A stretch of DNA of 64,000 nt from Acrocarpospora phusangensis (GTDB taxonomy: Bacteria > Actinomycetota > Actinomycetes > Streptosporangiales > Streptosporangiaceae): assembly GCF_016862995.1 (NCBI RefSeq), contig NZ_BOOA01000016.1:1-64000 (forward strand). The letters run 5' to 3'. The first letter of the stretch is position 1; each line of letters begins with the position of its first letter. A program made the translations under genes and the position numbers. The notes under the pieces are model-generated. The model was given only the letters and a program-made list of their open reading frames with translations. It made no database searches and had not been told where the DNA came from. Of the stretch, positions 33,350 through 43,300 are shown piece after piece.

Positions 33350-34810
33350 ATGCCCGGGAACCAGTCAGCGACCGTCGCGATCATCGGCGGCGGCTTCGGC
33401 GGCATCGCCGCGGCGGTCAAACTGCTCAAGGCCGGAATCGGCGACTTCACCGTCTTCGAGCGGTCGCCCGGCCCAGGCGGCACCTGGTGGGACAACCGCT
33501 ACCCCGGCTGCGAGGTGGACATCCCCTCCCACGCCTACTCCTTCTCCTTCGCCCCGCGCGACTGGCCGCGCACCCACGCCACCCAGCCGGAGCTGCGCGA
33601 CTACGCCGAGTCCGTGATCGACCAGTACGGGCTGCGGGACCGTTTCCGCTTCGGCGTCGGGGTGGAGTCGGTCACCTGGGACGAGGCGGCCGGGTCCTAC
33701 CTGGTGCGTACCAGCGACGGCGAGGAGCGGCCGTACCGGTTCGTCATCAGCGCCGTCGGGCTGCTGAGCGTGCCGCGCTACCCCGACTGGCCGGGGCTGG
33801 ACGAGTTCGAGGGCGTCAGCTTCCACACCTCCCGGTGGGACGAGGAGGCGGACCTGACCGGCAAGCGGGTCGCCATTGTCGGCACCGGCTCGACCGCGGT
33901 GCAGATCGTGCCGGCCATCGCCCCGGACGCCGGACGGCTCCAGGTCTTCCAGCGCGAGCCCGGCTGGGTGGAGCCCAAGGGCGAGCGGGCGTTCACCCCG
34001 GCGGAACGCGCCCGCTTCCGGCGTTTCCCGGCACTGCGCCGGCTCTACCGGCTCATGCTGTTCTTCCGGTCCGGCCGCCGCTTCAAGGCGTACGACCTGG
34101 GCGGGCGGGACCAGGGCCGGATGCGTGAGCTGTGCCTGCGCTACATCGCCGGCGCGATCCACGACCCCGTGGTGCGTGACGCGGTGACGCCGTCCTACCC
34201 GTGGGGCTGCAAACGCCCGATCTACGCCAGCGGCTTCTATCCCGCCCTCAACCGGGACAACGTCGAACTGGTCCCGCAGGCGATCAAGGAGGTCACGCCC
34301 AAGGGGGTCGTCGACGCCCGCGGCGTCGAGCACGAGGCGGACGTCCTCATCCTGAGCACCGGCTTCCAGCCGACCCGCTTCCTGTCCCAGTTCACCCTGA
34401 CCGGACGGCACGGCACCGACATCCAGGACTTCTGGGGCGACCGCCCGCGCGCCTTCCTCGGCGCCACCGTGCCCGGCTTCCCCAACTTCTTCATCCTGTA
34501 CGGCCCGAACACCAACGGCGGCTTCTCCATCATCGCCCAGCTCGAACGGCAGGCCGAGGTGGCGGTGCGGGCCATCCGGAAGGTGCTGCGCACGGGCGCC
34601 ACGCTGGTCGACACCCGGCCGGCCGCGCTGGAACGCCACGTGCGCTGGCTGGACAGCCAGCTGGACAAGCACGCGTCGGCGATGAACTCCGGCTGCAACA
34701 ACTACTACCACTCGTCCTCGGGCGCGAACGTCACCCAGTGGCCCCGCACCCACTTCGTCTACTACCTGCTGTGCCGGACCCTGCCCCGGTCGGCCCTGAT
34801 CTACCGGTGA
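33350..34810 (+). CDS. FAD-dependent Baeyer-Villiger-type monooxygenase
   Basis: 486-residue flavoprotein. FAD Rossmann motif GGGFGG (13-18); BVMO fingerprint F-x-G-x3-H-T-x3-W as FEGVSFHTSRW (153-163); NADPH Rossmann motif GTGSTA (178-183); late ILSTGFQPTRFL. The GGTWWDNRYPGCEVDIPSH block is typical of BVMOs. These enzymes insert oxygen next to a ketone to give esters or lactones. Start is ATG 33350 (GTG 33341 also possible). It directly precedes a lactonase-like gene, which fits a ketone-to-hydroxyacid step. Confidence 0.9.
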   Translation: MPGNQSATVAIIGGGFGGIAAAVKLLKAGIGDFTVFERSPGPGGTWWDNRYPGCEVDIPSHAYSFSFAPRDWPRTHATQPELRDYAESVIDQYGLRDRFRFGVGVESVTWDEAAGSYLVRTSDGEERPYRFVISAVGLLSVPRYPDWPGLDEFEGVSFHTSRWDEEADLTGKRVAIVGTGSTAVQIVPAIAPDAGRLQVFQREPGWVEPKGERAFTPAERARFRRFPALRRLYRLMLFFRSGRRFKAYDLGGRDQGRMRELCLRYIAGAIHDPVVRDAVTPSYPWGCKRPIYASGFYPALNRDNVELVPQAIKEVTPKGVVDARGVEHEADVLILSTGFQPTRFLSQFTLTGRHGTDIQDFWGDRPRAFLGATVPGFPNFFILYGPNTNGGFSIIAQLERQAEVAVRAIRKVLRTGATLVDTRPAALERHVRWLDSQLDKHASAMNSGCNNYYHSSSGANVTQWPRTHFVYYLLCRTLPRSALIYR

Positions 34811-34814
34811 TGCC

Positions 34815-35612
34815 ATGAGTTACGAGGTGAGTTACGAGGTGCTCGCCGTCCGCTACGCGACTCGCGAGGCGCGGGCGAGCGAGATGTACGCCCTCCACCC
34901 GATGTACGGAGAACCCGACCGCGGCGTCCGCATGGACTACTACTTCTGGCTGGTACGCGGCGGCGGCCGGACCATCATGGTGGACACCGGCTTCGCCCCC
35001 GAGGTCGGCGACCGCCGCGGCCGGGTCACGCTGTGCGCCCTGCCAGACGCGCTCGCCCGGCTCGGCGTCGCCGCCGAGGACGTGGACACCGTGGTCGTCA
35101 CCCACGCCCACTACGACCACGCCGGCCAGGTCGGCCTGCTCCCGCGCGCCGAGATCGTCATCAGCGACCGGGAACTGACCTTCTGGACCGGCCGGTACGG
35201 CCGCCGCCCCCAGTTCGCGCACGCCACCGAGCCCGCCGACATCGACGCGCTGCGCCGGCTCGACGCCGAGGGCCGGGTCACCCGGATCCGCGACCGGCAC
35301 CCGGTGGCCCCCGGCGTCGAACTGGCCGAGGTCGGCGGCCACACCCCCGGTCAGCTCGTCGTGCTGGTGGACGGCGAGGACGGGCCGGTGCTGCTCGCCT
35401 CCGACGCCGTGCACTACTACGAGGAGCTCGACCTGGACCGGCCGTTCGCGGTCTTCGCCGACCTGACGGGCATGTACCGGGGCTTCGACACCGTGCGGGA
35501 GCTGGCCGCCGGCTCGGGCGGAGCCGTGGTCGCGGGGCACGATCCCGCCGTACTGACCCGGTTCACGTCCTGGGACGCGGGCGATCCCGGCTTCGCCGTA
35601 CGGGTGGGCTGA
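34815..35612 (+). CDS. MBL-fold hydrolase, lactonase-like (right-arm copy)
   Basis: 265 residues, zinc motif HAHYDH, then VGGHTPGQL, SDAVHYYEE and AGHDPAV; it is a full-length relative of the left-arm MBL enzyme. A perfect 12-bp duplication (34818-34829, 34830-34841) makes the N-terminus read MSYEVSYEVL; the left-arm copy has a single TYEVL. Located four bases after the monooxygenase, it could hydrolyse the ester or lactone product. Confidence 0.87.
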   Translation: MSYEVSYEVLAVRYATREARASEMYALHPMYGEPDRGVRMDYYFWLVRGGGRTIMVDTGFAPEVGDRRGRVTLCALPDALARLGVAAEDVDTVVVTHAHYDHAGQVGLLPRAEIVISDRELTFWTGRYGRRPQFAHATEPADIDALRRLDAEGRVTRIRDRHPVAPGVELAEVGGHTPGQLVVLVDGEDGPVLLASDAVHYYEELDLDRPFAVFADLTGMYRGFDTVRELAAGSGGAVVAGHDPAVLTRFTSWDAGDPGFAVRVG

Positions 35613-35613
35613 C

Positions 35614-36483
35614 ATGAGAATCGAGGAGCGAGGCTTGAGCGGGAGATTCGAGGGCGCGGTCGCCGTGGTGACCGGCGCGGGGTCCGGTATCGGCGCGGCC
35701 ACGGCGAGACGGCTGTCCCGGGAGGGCGCGTCGGTGGTCGTCGTGGACATCACCGAGGAGGCCGCCCGGCAGGTGGCGGCGGAGCTGCCCGGGCCCGCGC
35801 TGGCGGTGCGGGCCGACGTGTCGCGGGAGGACGACACCGAGGCGTACCTGGCCGCGGCCGCGGACCGGTTCGGCCGGGTCGACCTGCACCATCTGAACGC
35901 GGGCGTGGTCGGCACCTTCGACCGGCTGCCCGACATCGCCATCGAGGACTTCGACCGGGTCGTCGCGGTCAACCTGCGCGGCGTCTTCCTCGGCGTGCGC
36001 GGCGCCTTCCGCAGGTACGCGGCGCAGGGCGGCGGCGGCGCCATCGTCATCACCGCCTCCATCGCCAGCCTGCGCGGCAGCCACGACCTGCTGCCGTACG
36101 AGTCGTCCAAGCACGGCGTGCTCGGCGTCATGCGCGGCGCCGCCATGTACGGCGGGCCCCAGGGCGTACGGGTGAACGCCGTCGCGCCCGGCCTCGTGCC
36201 GACCGGCCTGTTCGCGGGTTCCGGCGCGGTCGGCGGCGCGGGCGACGACCTGCACCGGCGCGGCACCACCGTTCCGCAGCGGCGCACCGGCACCCCCGAC
36301 GAGGTCGCCGCCGCGGTCGCGTACCTGCTCAGCGACGACGCGTCGTACGTGAACGGCGAGGTGCTCTCCGTGGACGGCGGCTCCGCCTGGGTGAACACCG
36401 TACGGCCCGGCGGCGGCGCGGGCGCCTGGGATCCGGGCCCCGTCGACGCGGCGGCCCGCGTGATCGAGGAGAAGGCCCGATGA
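35614..36483 (+). CDS. SDR-family oxidoreductase (right-arm copy)
   Basis: 289-residue short-chain dehydrogenase, cofactor motif TGAGSGIG, Asp in VVVDIT (NAD preference), LHHLNAGV, and catalytic YESSK. It shares long identical stretches with the left-arm SDR and has a C-terminal extension of about 20 residues after the PGGGAGAWD region. Starts one base after the MBL stop and overlaps the next gene by four bases. Confidence 0.9.
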   Translation: MRIEERGLSGRFEGAVAVVTGAGSGIGAATARRLSREGASVVVVDITEEAARQVAAELPGPALAVRADVSREDDTEAYLAAAADRFGRVDLHHLNAGVVGTFDRLPDIAIEDFDRVVAVNLRGVFLGVRGAFRRYAAQGGGGAIVITASIASLRGSHDLLPYESSKHGVLGVMRGAAMYGGPQGVRVNAVAPGLVPTGLFAGSGAVGGAGDDLHRRGTTVPQRRTGTPDEVAAAVAYLLSDDASYVNGEVLSVDGGSAWVNTVRPGGGAGAWDPGPVDAAARVIEEKAR

Positions 36484-37379
36484 CCAGGATCGGCTTCATC
36501 GGCCTCGGGAACATGGGCGGCCGGATCGCCCGCCGCCTCGTCGACGCGGGCCACCCCGTCCTCGGGTACGACCCGGCGGCGGGCGCGGCGGAACGGGCCG
36601 GCGCGACGCCCGCCGCAAGCGTCGCCGAGGTCGCCCGCGAGAGCGACCAGATCCTGCTCTCGCTGCCCGACAGCCGCGCCGTGGAGGCCGTCGTGCTCGG
36701 CCCGGACGGCGTGCTCGCCCACGCCGGGCCCGGCCAGATCGTCGTGGACCTCAGCACCGCGGCCCCCGACTCGACCCGGCGGATCGCCGCCGCCCTGGCC
36801 GCCCGCGACGCCGCCTACCTGGACGCGGGCGTCTCCGGCGGAGCGGCCGCCGCCGAGCGCGGCACGCTGACCCTCATGGTGGGCGGCGAGGAACACGCCC
36901 TGGAGCGGGTGCGCCCCACGCTGGCCCCGTTCGCCGCGAAGGTCTTCCCCATGGGGCCGTCCGGCGCCGGCCACTCGGCCAAGCTGCTGAACAACTTCCT
37001 CAACGCGGTCAGCCTGGCCGCCACCAGCGAGGTCATGGTCGCGGCACGCAAGGCCGGCCTGGACCTGCGCACGCTCCTGGACGTGCTCAACTCCTCCAGC
37101 GGCGCCAACTGGGCCACCGCCAACCGCTTCCCGCACATCGTCGAGGGCGACTACCTGGAGGGCGGCCTCACCTCCGCCCTGATGACCAAGGACGTGGTCC
37201 TCTACGTCGACCACCTGCGCGGCCTCGGCGTACCGGCGCTGAACGCGGCCGGCCCGCTCGCCAGCTTCGGCCTCGCCGCCAACCTCGGGTACGCGAACCA
37301 GATCAGCAACCGCGTCGTGGACGCGATCGGCGACATCGCCGGCGGCGTCCGCCTGCACGAACCACCGAAGGAGAGCTGA
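36480..37379 (+). CDS. 3-hydroxyisobutyrate-dehydrogenase-like NAD(P) oxidoreductase
   Basis: 299-residue beta-hydroxyacid dehydrogenase: N-terminal GFIGLGNMGGRIA, substrate motif DAGVSGGAAAAERGTLTLMVGG, and catalytic Lys in GAGHSAKLLNNFLNA. Oxidises a 2-substituted 3-hydroxy acid to the semialdehyde, or the reverse. A paralogue ends the same operon (38175-39050). Confidence 0.92.
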   Translation: MTRIGFIGLGNMGGRIARRLVDAGHPVLGYDPAAGAAERAGATPAASVAEVARESDQILLSLPDSRAVEAVVLGPDGVLAHAGPGQIVVDLSTAAPDSTRRIAAALAARDAAYLDAGVSGGAAAAERGTLTLMVGGEEHALERVRPTLAPFAAKVFPMGPSGAGHSAKLLNNFLNAVSLAATSEVMVAARKAGLDLRTLLDVLNSSSGANWATANRFPHIVEGDYLEGGLTSALMTKDVVLYVDHLRGLGVPALNAAGPLASFGLAANLGYANQISNRVVDAIGDIAGGVRLHEPPKES

Positions 37380-37381
37380 CC

Positions 37382-37786
37382 ATGAGAATCGTGCGCGGCC
37401 ACGCCGAGGGCACCGCGTCCGCCCTCAAGTCGGACACCTTCGCCGGCACGGTCTGGGCCGACTCGGTCCTGCCCACGACCGACGGCACCACCATCAACGT
37501 CGTGACGTTCACCCCCGGCGCGCGTACCCACTGGCACGAGCACACCAACGGCCAGATCCTCCAGGTGCTCGCCGGCCAGGGCTGGGTGTGCGCGGAAGGC
37601 GGCACACCCCACCCGCTGCTGCCCGGCGACACCGTCTGGGTCCCGCCGGGCGAACGCCACTGGCACGGCGCCACCGAGACCACCCTCATGACCCACACCG
37701 CCATCTCCATCGGCCCTACCCGCTGGTACGGAGAGGTCGACGACGCGGACTACGCAGCCGCCCACACCACCGAGGAACCACGATGA
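37382..37786 (+). CDS. small single-domain cupin
   Basis: 134-residue cupin with both metal motifs: motif 1 GARTHWHEHTNGQILQVLAGQGWV and motif 2 PGDTVWVPPGERHWHG. Related proteins are listed near CMD domains in gamma-carboxymuconolactone-type modules. Overlaps the following CMD gene by four bases; the pairing of small cupin plus CMD is recurrent. Confidence 0.9.
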   Translation: MRIVRGHAEGTASALKSDTFAGTVWADSVLPTTDGTTINVVTFTPGARTHWHEHTNGQILQVLAGQGWVCAEGGTPHPLLPGDTVWVPPGERHWHGATETTLMTHTAISIGPTRWYGEVDDADYAAAHTTEEPR

Positions 37787-38178
37787 ACCCCGAACGTTTC
37801 GAAGCCGGCCTGGAGATGCGCAAGAAGGTCCTCGGCGCGGAGCACGTCGAACGCTCCCTCGCCGCGGTGAGCGACTTCAGCCGCCCGGTCCAGGAGCTGG
37901 TCACCGAGTACTGCTGGGGCGAGATCTGGACCCGGGAGGGCCTGGAGCCGCGCGTCCGCAGCATGCTCAACCTGGCCATGCTCACCGCGCTCAACCGGGG
38001 CCACGAGTTCGCCGTGCACGTGCGCGGCGCGGTCGCCAACGGCGTCACCGAGGCGGAGATCCAGGAGGTCCTGCTCCAGGCCGCCGTCTACGTCGGCGCG
38101 CCCGCCGCCCTGGAGTCCTTCCGCATCGCGGAGCGCACCCTGAACGAGCTGCGCGAACAGGGAGTGGCGGTCAAGTGA
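37783..38178 (+). CDS. gamma-carboxymuconolactone decarboxylase-like protein
   Basis: 131 residues from ATG 37783, matching PcaC-type CMDs: LVTEYCWGEIWTREGLEPRVRSMLNLAMLTALNRGHEFAVHVRGAVANGVTEAEIQEVLLQAAVYVGAPAALESFR. Length and the EFAVH block fit 4-carboxymuconolactone decarboxylase better than AhpD. No classical protocatechuate genes accompany it, so the true substrate may differ. Confidence 0.9.
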   Translation: MNPERFEAGLEMRKKVLGAEHVERSLAAVSDFSRPVQELVTEYCWGEIWTREGLEPRVRSMLNLAMLTALNRGHEFAVHVRGAVANGVTEAEIQEVLLQAAVYVGAPAALESFRIAERTLNELREQGVAVK

Positions 38179-39050
38179 CGGCCGCCCTCACCACGGTCGG
38201 ATTCGTGGGGCTGGGCAACATGGGCCTGCCCATGGCCTCCCGCCTGGCCGCCGCCGGCTACCGCGTCCGCGCGTACGACATCGCCGTGACGTCCGCCCCC
38301 GGCATCGACGTCAGACCGGACGTGACGGAGGTCGCCGAGGACGCCGGCGCGGTGGTCCTGATGCTCCCCGACTCCGACGCCGTCGAGTCCGTCCTGTACG
38401 GCGCGGGCCTGCTCGCCGCCCTCGCGCCCGGCACCATCGTGATCGACATGGGCTCCTCGCAGCCGCTGCGCACCCGCGACCTGGCGGCGCGCGCCGCCGA
38501 ACGGAACGTGCGCCTGGTCGACGCGCCCGTCTCCGGCGGCGTCAAAGGCGCGGCCGACGGCACCCTCACCGTCATGGCCGGCGGCGAACCCGGCGACGTC
38601 GCCCGGGTGCGCCCGATCCTGGAGACGCTGGGCGGCCGGGTGCTCCGGCTGGGCCCCGCCGGCTCCGGGCACGCGCTGAAGGCGCTCAACAACCTGATGT
38701 CCGCCACCCACCTGCTCATCACGGCGGAGGCGCTGCTGGCCGGCGAGCGTTTCGGCCTCGAACCCGAGACCATGCTGGCGGCCGTGAACGGGTCGAGCGG
38801 CCGCAGCGGCTCCACCGAGAACAAGTGGCCGAACTTCGTGCTGCCCGGCACCTTCGACTCGGGCTTCGCGCTCCGGCTCATGCTCAAGGACATGCGCATC
38901 GCGGTGGAACTCGTCGAGGCCACCGGCGTCCCGCCCCGGCTCGGCGGCGCGGCCGTCGCGCTCTGGGCGGACGCGGCCGACCACCTGCCTCCGGCGGCCG
39001 ACCACACCGAGATCGTCCGCCGCGTACGCCGGCCCGACGACCGCTCATGA
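38175..39050 (+). CDS. second 3-hydroxyisobutyrate-dehydrogenase-like oxidoreductase
   Basis: 291 residues from GTG 38175, overlapping the CMD stop. NAD motif GFVGLGNMGLPMA, DAPVSGGVKGAADGTLTVMAGG and catalytic Lys in GSGHALKALNNLM. It differs from the first copy in spacing and C-terminus, so the two probably act on different hydroxyacids. Last gene of the right arm; a 51-base gap follows, then the convergent LPMO gene. Confidence 0.91.
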   Translation: MTAALTTVGFVGLGNMGLPMASRLAAAGYRVRAYDIAVTSAPGIDVRPDVTEVAEDAGAVVLMLPDSDAVESVLYGAGLLAALAPGTIVIDMGSSQPLRTRDLAARAAERNVRLVDAPVSGGVKGAADGTLTVMAGGEPGDVARVRPILETLGGRVLRLGPAGSGHALKALNNLMSATHLLITAEALLAGERFGLEPETMLAAVNGSSGRSGSTENKWPNFVLPGTFDSGFALRLMLKDMRIAVELVEATGVPPRLGGAAVALWADAADHLPPAADHTEIVRRVRRPDDRS

Positions 39051-39101
39051 CCGTCCGCGCCCGCCCGCCCCGACGGCCGGCGGGCGCGGATGACCAGTTG
39101 A

Positions 39102-40169
39102 TCAGGCGGTACGGCAGGTCAACGCCGGCGTGGCCCCGGGCGTACCGGTCCCGAGGAACCCGAACGTCGTCGCGGCCGCCGCGCCGAGCGAGCCGTTGTA
39201 CGACACGTTCCGCGCCGTCACCGCGGACCCGCTACTCGTCACCGTCGCACTCCACACGGAGCTGACGGCCTCCCCGCCGGTGTACGTCCAGTTCACCGTC
39301 CACCCGGAGATCGCCGCCGACCCGGCGACCACGCGGACGTCGGCCTGGAACCCGCCGTTCCACGAGTTCACGATCCGGTACGTGGCCGAGCATCCCTGCC
39401 CGGGGTTGGGCGTCGGAGTGGGCGTCGGGGACGGGGTCGGGGTCGGAGTAGGCGTGGGGGTTGGCGTCGGCGTCGGGGTCGGCGTCGGGGTGGGTGTGGG
39501 GGAGGGGTTCGAGCCCGTGAAGTTCACGTCGCTGCAGAAGTAGTACGACTGGTCGGAGTGGCTGGCCTGCCAGATCGTGAACACGATGTGATGGCCGGAC
39601 CGGTTCGGCGCGTTCACCTGCACTGGGGTCACGGCCCCGGTGGCGACCCGCCCCGTCTGCCCGACCAGCTCCAGGTCACTCCAGCGCAACCGCTGGGTCT
39701 TCGGATTGAAGCCCTGTCTCGTCGCGTACACGCGGATGTAGTCCGCGCCGTGAATGGCCTGGTCGAGCAGGTTCAGCGTGAACCGGGCGGGTTTGTCGAC
39801 CGTCTTCCACGCCCCGGGGACGTCCATCGACGAGTACCGCCCGTCCCAGGTGTTGCCGCCGCTGCAGAGCGTCCCGTCGGGCACGGCCGCCTGGTGGTTG
39901 CCGCCGACGCCGTCGCGGTACAGCCCGTTCCAGTTCCACATGGCCTGCGCGTCGTCCTGCCAGGCCTGCCAGCACATGGGGTCCAGCGTGGCCATCTGCG
40001 GATTCTGGAAGTCGCTGCCCCAGCGCTGCCAGCAGCCGTAGTTCCGGGTCGGCGGGTCGCTCACCGACCCGTGCGCCGACGCGGGCGAGACCAGCGCGGT
40101 TGCGAGCAGCAGCAGAGCGCCCACAGCCGCGAGCAGACTTCGGAGCAATGTGCGGGGGAGCGTATGCAC
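39102..40169 (-). CDS. secreted lytic polysaccharide monooxygenase (AA10) with CBM2
   Basis: 355-residue precursor from GTG 40169, preceded by AGGAGG. A signal peptide ends at ASA, exposing His33 (HGSVSDPP) as the N-terminal histidine-brace residue; the second copper ligand is predicted as His140 in AIHGADYIRVY. Residues 33-230 form the AA10 domain, then a Thr-Pro linker, then a family 2 cellulose/chitin-binding module (CSATYRIVNSWNGGFQADVRV...). It oxidatively cleaves crystalline cellulose or chitin outside the cell. Confidence 0.95.
   Translation of the reverse strand: MHTLPRTLLRSLLAAVGALLLLATALVSPASAHGSVSDPPTRNYGCWQRWGSDFQNPQMATLDPMCWQAWQDDAQAMWNWNGLYRDGVGGNHQAAVPDGTLCSGGNTWDGRYSSMDVPGAWKTVDKPARFTLNLLDQAIHGADYIRVYATRQGFNPKTQRLRWSDLELVGQTGRVATGAVTPVQVNAPNRSGHHIVFTIWQASHSDQSYYFCSDVNFTGSNPSPTPTPTPTPTPTPTPTPTPTPTPSPTPTPTPNPGQGCSATYRIVNSWNGGFQADVRVVAGSAAISGWTVNWTYTGGEAVSSVWSATVTSSGSAVTARNVSYNGSLGAAAATTFGFLGTGTPGATPALTCRTA
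39412..39516. repeat. low-complexity Thr-Pro linker repeat in the LPMO gene
   Basis: Runs of 6-bp units (GTCGGG/GTGGGC on the plus strand) encode (TP)n with a few SP steps. It is a flexible interdomain linker typical of secreted cellulases, and prone to slippage. Confidence 0.85.
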
Positions 40170-40357
40170 GTTTTCCTCCTCAGGTTCAGGTGCATCCGGC
40201 CGCTCACGATCCCCCACCCGCAAGTCACGAACAACGATGAACCCCACCCCAACCCAAGCGAACTGGACCATTAAGACCAACAGACTGAAACGTTCACATT
40301 TCCCACACGCAAGATTCGTCGGATCTCTCCGGGGCGGTTGGTCATCCCGCTACGGTG

Positions 40358-43300
40358 CTACTCCCCGGCCGGGTCGCGTCGTAGCCATCGGGCCAGCGCC
40401 TGACAGCGCAGTTCGGAGGTGCAGTGCAGCGGAGTGAACGGCTCGCGCCCGACACCGTCGAGGAGGGCGTCAACCGGTAGCCACCGCACGTCCCTGGCTT
40501 CCCAGTCGTCCTTCGCCCGCGACCGCCAGTGCTCGTGGATCTGGGCTCCGGTCAGGTCGGGGAGCAGCAGGACGACCACTCCGAGGTTGAGCAGGTCGAT
40601 CTGCATGAGCGTCGTCAGGGGGATGGCCTGCCGTTCCTCCACCTCGCAGCCGAACTCCTCGCGGAATCCGCGACGGGCGGCGTGAAGGAACGGGTTCTCC
40701 TCGCGGGAGAAATCCCGCTCGTTGAGCTGCTCCTCGAAACTGGCCGACCAGTGCAGCGGCGAGTATCCGACCTTGTCGCTGCGCTGGGCGAGAACGACCT
40801 GGCGGTCGGATGTCAGGATCACCGCGTGGACGACGGCGACTCCGGGCAGCACGTCCTCGCCGAAGGGCAGGGGGAGCAGCCACGACCCGTCCGGCCTGTG
40901 GCTGATCCACGCAGGGTCCTGCTGCACCGCCCTGTGGAACCGGTTCGACGCGCTCCAGGTCGTGGGCACCAGAGACGCCTCGACCGCGCCGCCCCCGCGT
41001 AACGCGGCGAAGCGGTACTTCGTCTCCAGATCAGGACCGGTGGGGATGTGCCCGAGCGCGGCGAGCCTGTCCTGCACGAACGACGACACACCCGGGCCGT
41101 CCGACACGTCGACGCTCAGGTGGACCTGGCCGCCGTCCGGAGCCGTCGCCTCCAGGGCGCCGGGCGTGACGATCCACTGCGGTGTGGCGGTGGCCAGCTC
41201 GACCAGGTCCGCGGCGACCCGCTCCGACCCTCTCTCCAGGGCGGTCTTCGCCGCGTACAGGAGCGAGAACCGGAACGCCTGCCGTGCCTCATGATCGTGG
41301 ATCCGGTCGAACTGCCGCTTCAGCGCGTCCAGACTCGCCTCGCGGATCTCGGTGGGCAGCACGTCGCGGAGCAGCTGGTCGAGCAGCGCGTCACGGGCCA
41401 TGGGATCATCGAAGCATCCCAGTGCCCCGGCCGCAGGGATACGGACGTAGACATGTTCGTGCAGGAGCGATCCGATCAAAGCGCGGCAGATCGCCGGGCT
41501 GAAGGATCGCCTGCCGATCGTCGCCTGATCATGCACATAGGTGGCGTACTCCCGGACGACGTCCCAGTCGGAGTACGACCCGCGGTCGTCGTCGATGCGC
41601 AGGCCATAGATGATCTCCTCCTCGTCGCGTACGGGTTCGGCCCGTCCGTCCAGGCGGGCGAGCGCGTGGTACGCACGGCGACGCGTCACCGGGTCCACGT
41701 CCTCGTCGGCCGCGATGCGCTCCAGAAGGCCGAGCAGCTCGGGAGTCTTCTCCAGCCGGGCGAGCCCCTGCGCCAGGTAGCGAAGGCACTCGAGATCGTC
41801 ACGGGTCTCCAGCGTCCTGGTGCCGAACGTGACGAGAATCCTCTCCACCTCGGCGGTGTTGTAGCGCGCCAGCGCTTCGATGAAACGCCCCTTCAGGTCC
41901 CAGCGATGCAGGCAGCGTTCGAGGACCGGCACCACGTGCGGGGAGTCCCGGGGGTCACCCGTGGTCAGCGCCAGAAACGCCGAGGCCACGCTGCTGGCGG
42001 CCTCCTGGGTGAGCGTCACGCCCAGTTCGCTGCCTCGTCCGCCGGAACCGTCCGGGCGGAGCGAGGCCACCCGTTCGCCGCGCAACGCCTCCACGACCAG
42101 CGGCAGAACGGTGGACACCTGCTCGCGCAGCACGTACGTGACCGCCCAGGCCTGCGCCATCCTGGTGTCGCCGAAGCGCTTCTCATCGAGGACGCGGAGG
42201 AACTCGTCGAACAGCGCCCGCCGCAGGGCGTCGTCGCCGAGCCGGATCAGCATCGACAGAACCGCCCAGCCGCACTCGTGCTCGCAGCGCCGGCAGAGCT
42301 CACGCGCGGTGCCGTCACGGTCGGGGCCGCGCCGGACCACGTCGGCCATGGAGAAGCAGTCCAGGAGGTCATGGGCGAGGCGGATCGTCCGGACTCGCCC
42401 GGACGAAAGCCGCTCCACCAGGAGCCGGTCGCGTTTCAGCCCGTTCACCGCCTCCCGCAGCTGCGCCGGGCCGAGACGGGATGCGTTCGCGATCGTCGTC
42501 AGCGGGATCTCGTAGGTGAGGTTCCTGATCTGTTCGAGCGCCAGGACCCGCAACAGCGCCTGCTTGCGGCTGCCGCTCGAGTCGGGGATGCCGCCGCCCT
42601 CGTCCTGGATGTCGGCGAACAGGCGGTGGAAGAAGTCGACGTCGGTGTCCGGGATGGTCCGCCACCGAGCCGCGCGGCTGATCGCCAGATCGAGGAAGAG
42701 CGGGGTGCGCATCAGGGAGTTGTCACGCGCCGACGGCAGATGGCTGACCACTCGTTCCACGTCCAGTTCCGTGACGGTCACCACCTCGGTGGCGACGTGC
42801 CCGGCGTACGTGGACTCCCACACGTCGTCGCGGCAGGTGACGATCAGGCCCCCGGCGGAGTCCAGGAAGGCCAGCAGTTCGACCGTCGCGGTCCGCTTCG
42901 GATCCTGAGCCAGTTGCACCTGGTCGAGCCCGTCGACGATGAACAGGACACGGCGGCCGTAGTGCTCGGCGAGCGTCCGGAGCCGCTGGCGCAGGACCTC
43001 GCTGTTGTCGCTCACCAGGTTGGCGGCCAGCCGGTCGAGACCTTCCTCGACTTCGTCGGAGTGGAGGAGAACACAGGAGAGGTCCTGGTCGTGCTGGGCG
43101 TACTGGACGTGGTGTGCCGCGATGACCGTCTTGCCGGATCCCGCAGGCCCGATGATCGCCGTCGGCCCCGAATCGTTGACGTACCCGCGCCAGGAGTCCG
43201 CCCAGAACGAGGGATGACGGATGTTCCTCGCCGCCCACGCCGTCGCCTCCGCATGACGCTCCCGGAGCCGCTCGTGGGTCCGGTGCGTCAACGCGCGCCG

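Noticed and set aside
40285-40300. A LacI-type operator (TGAAACGTTCA) upstream of the LPMO gene
   Set aside because: Only the central AACGTT is symmetric. Too weak to list as a site.
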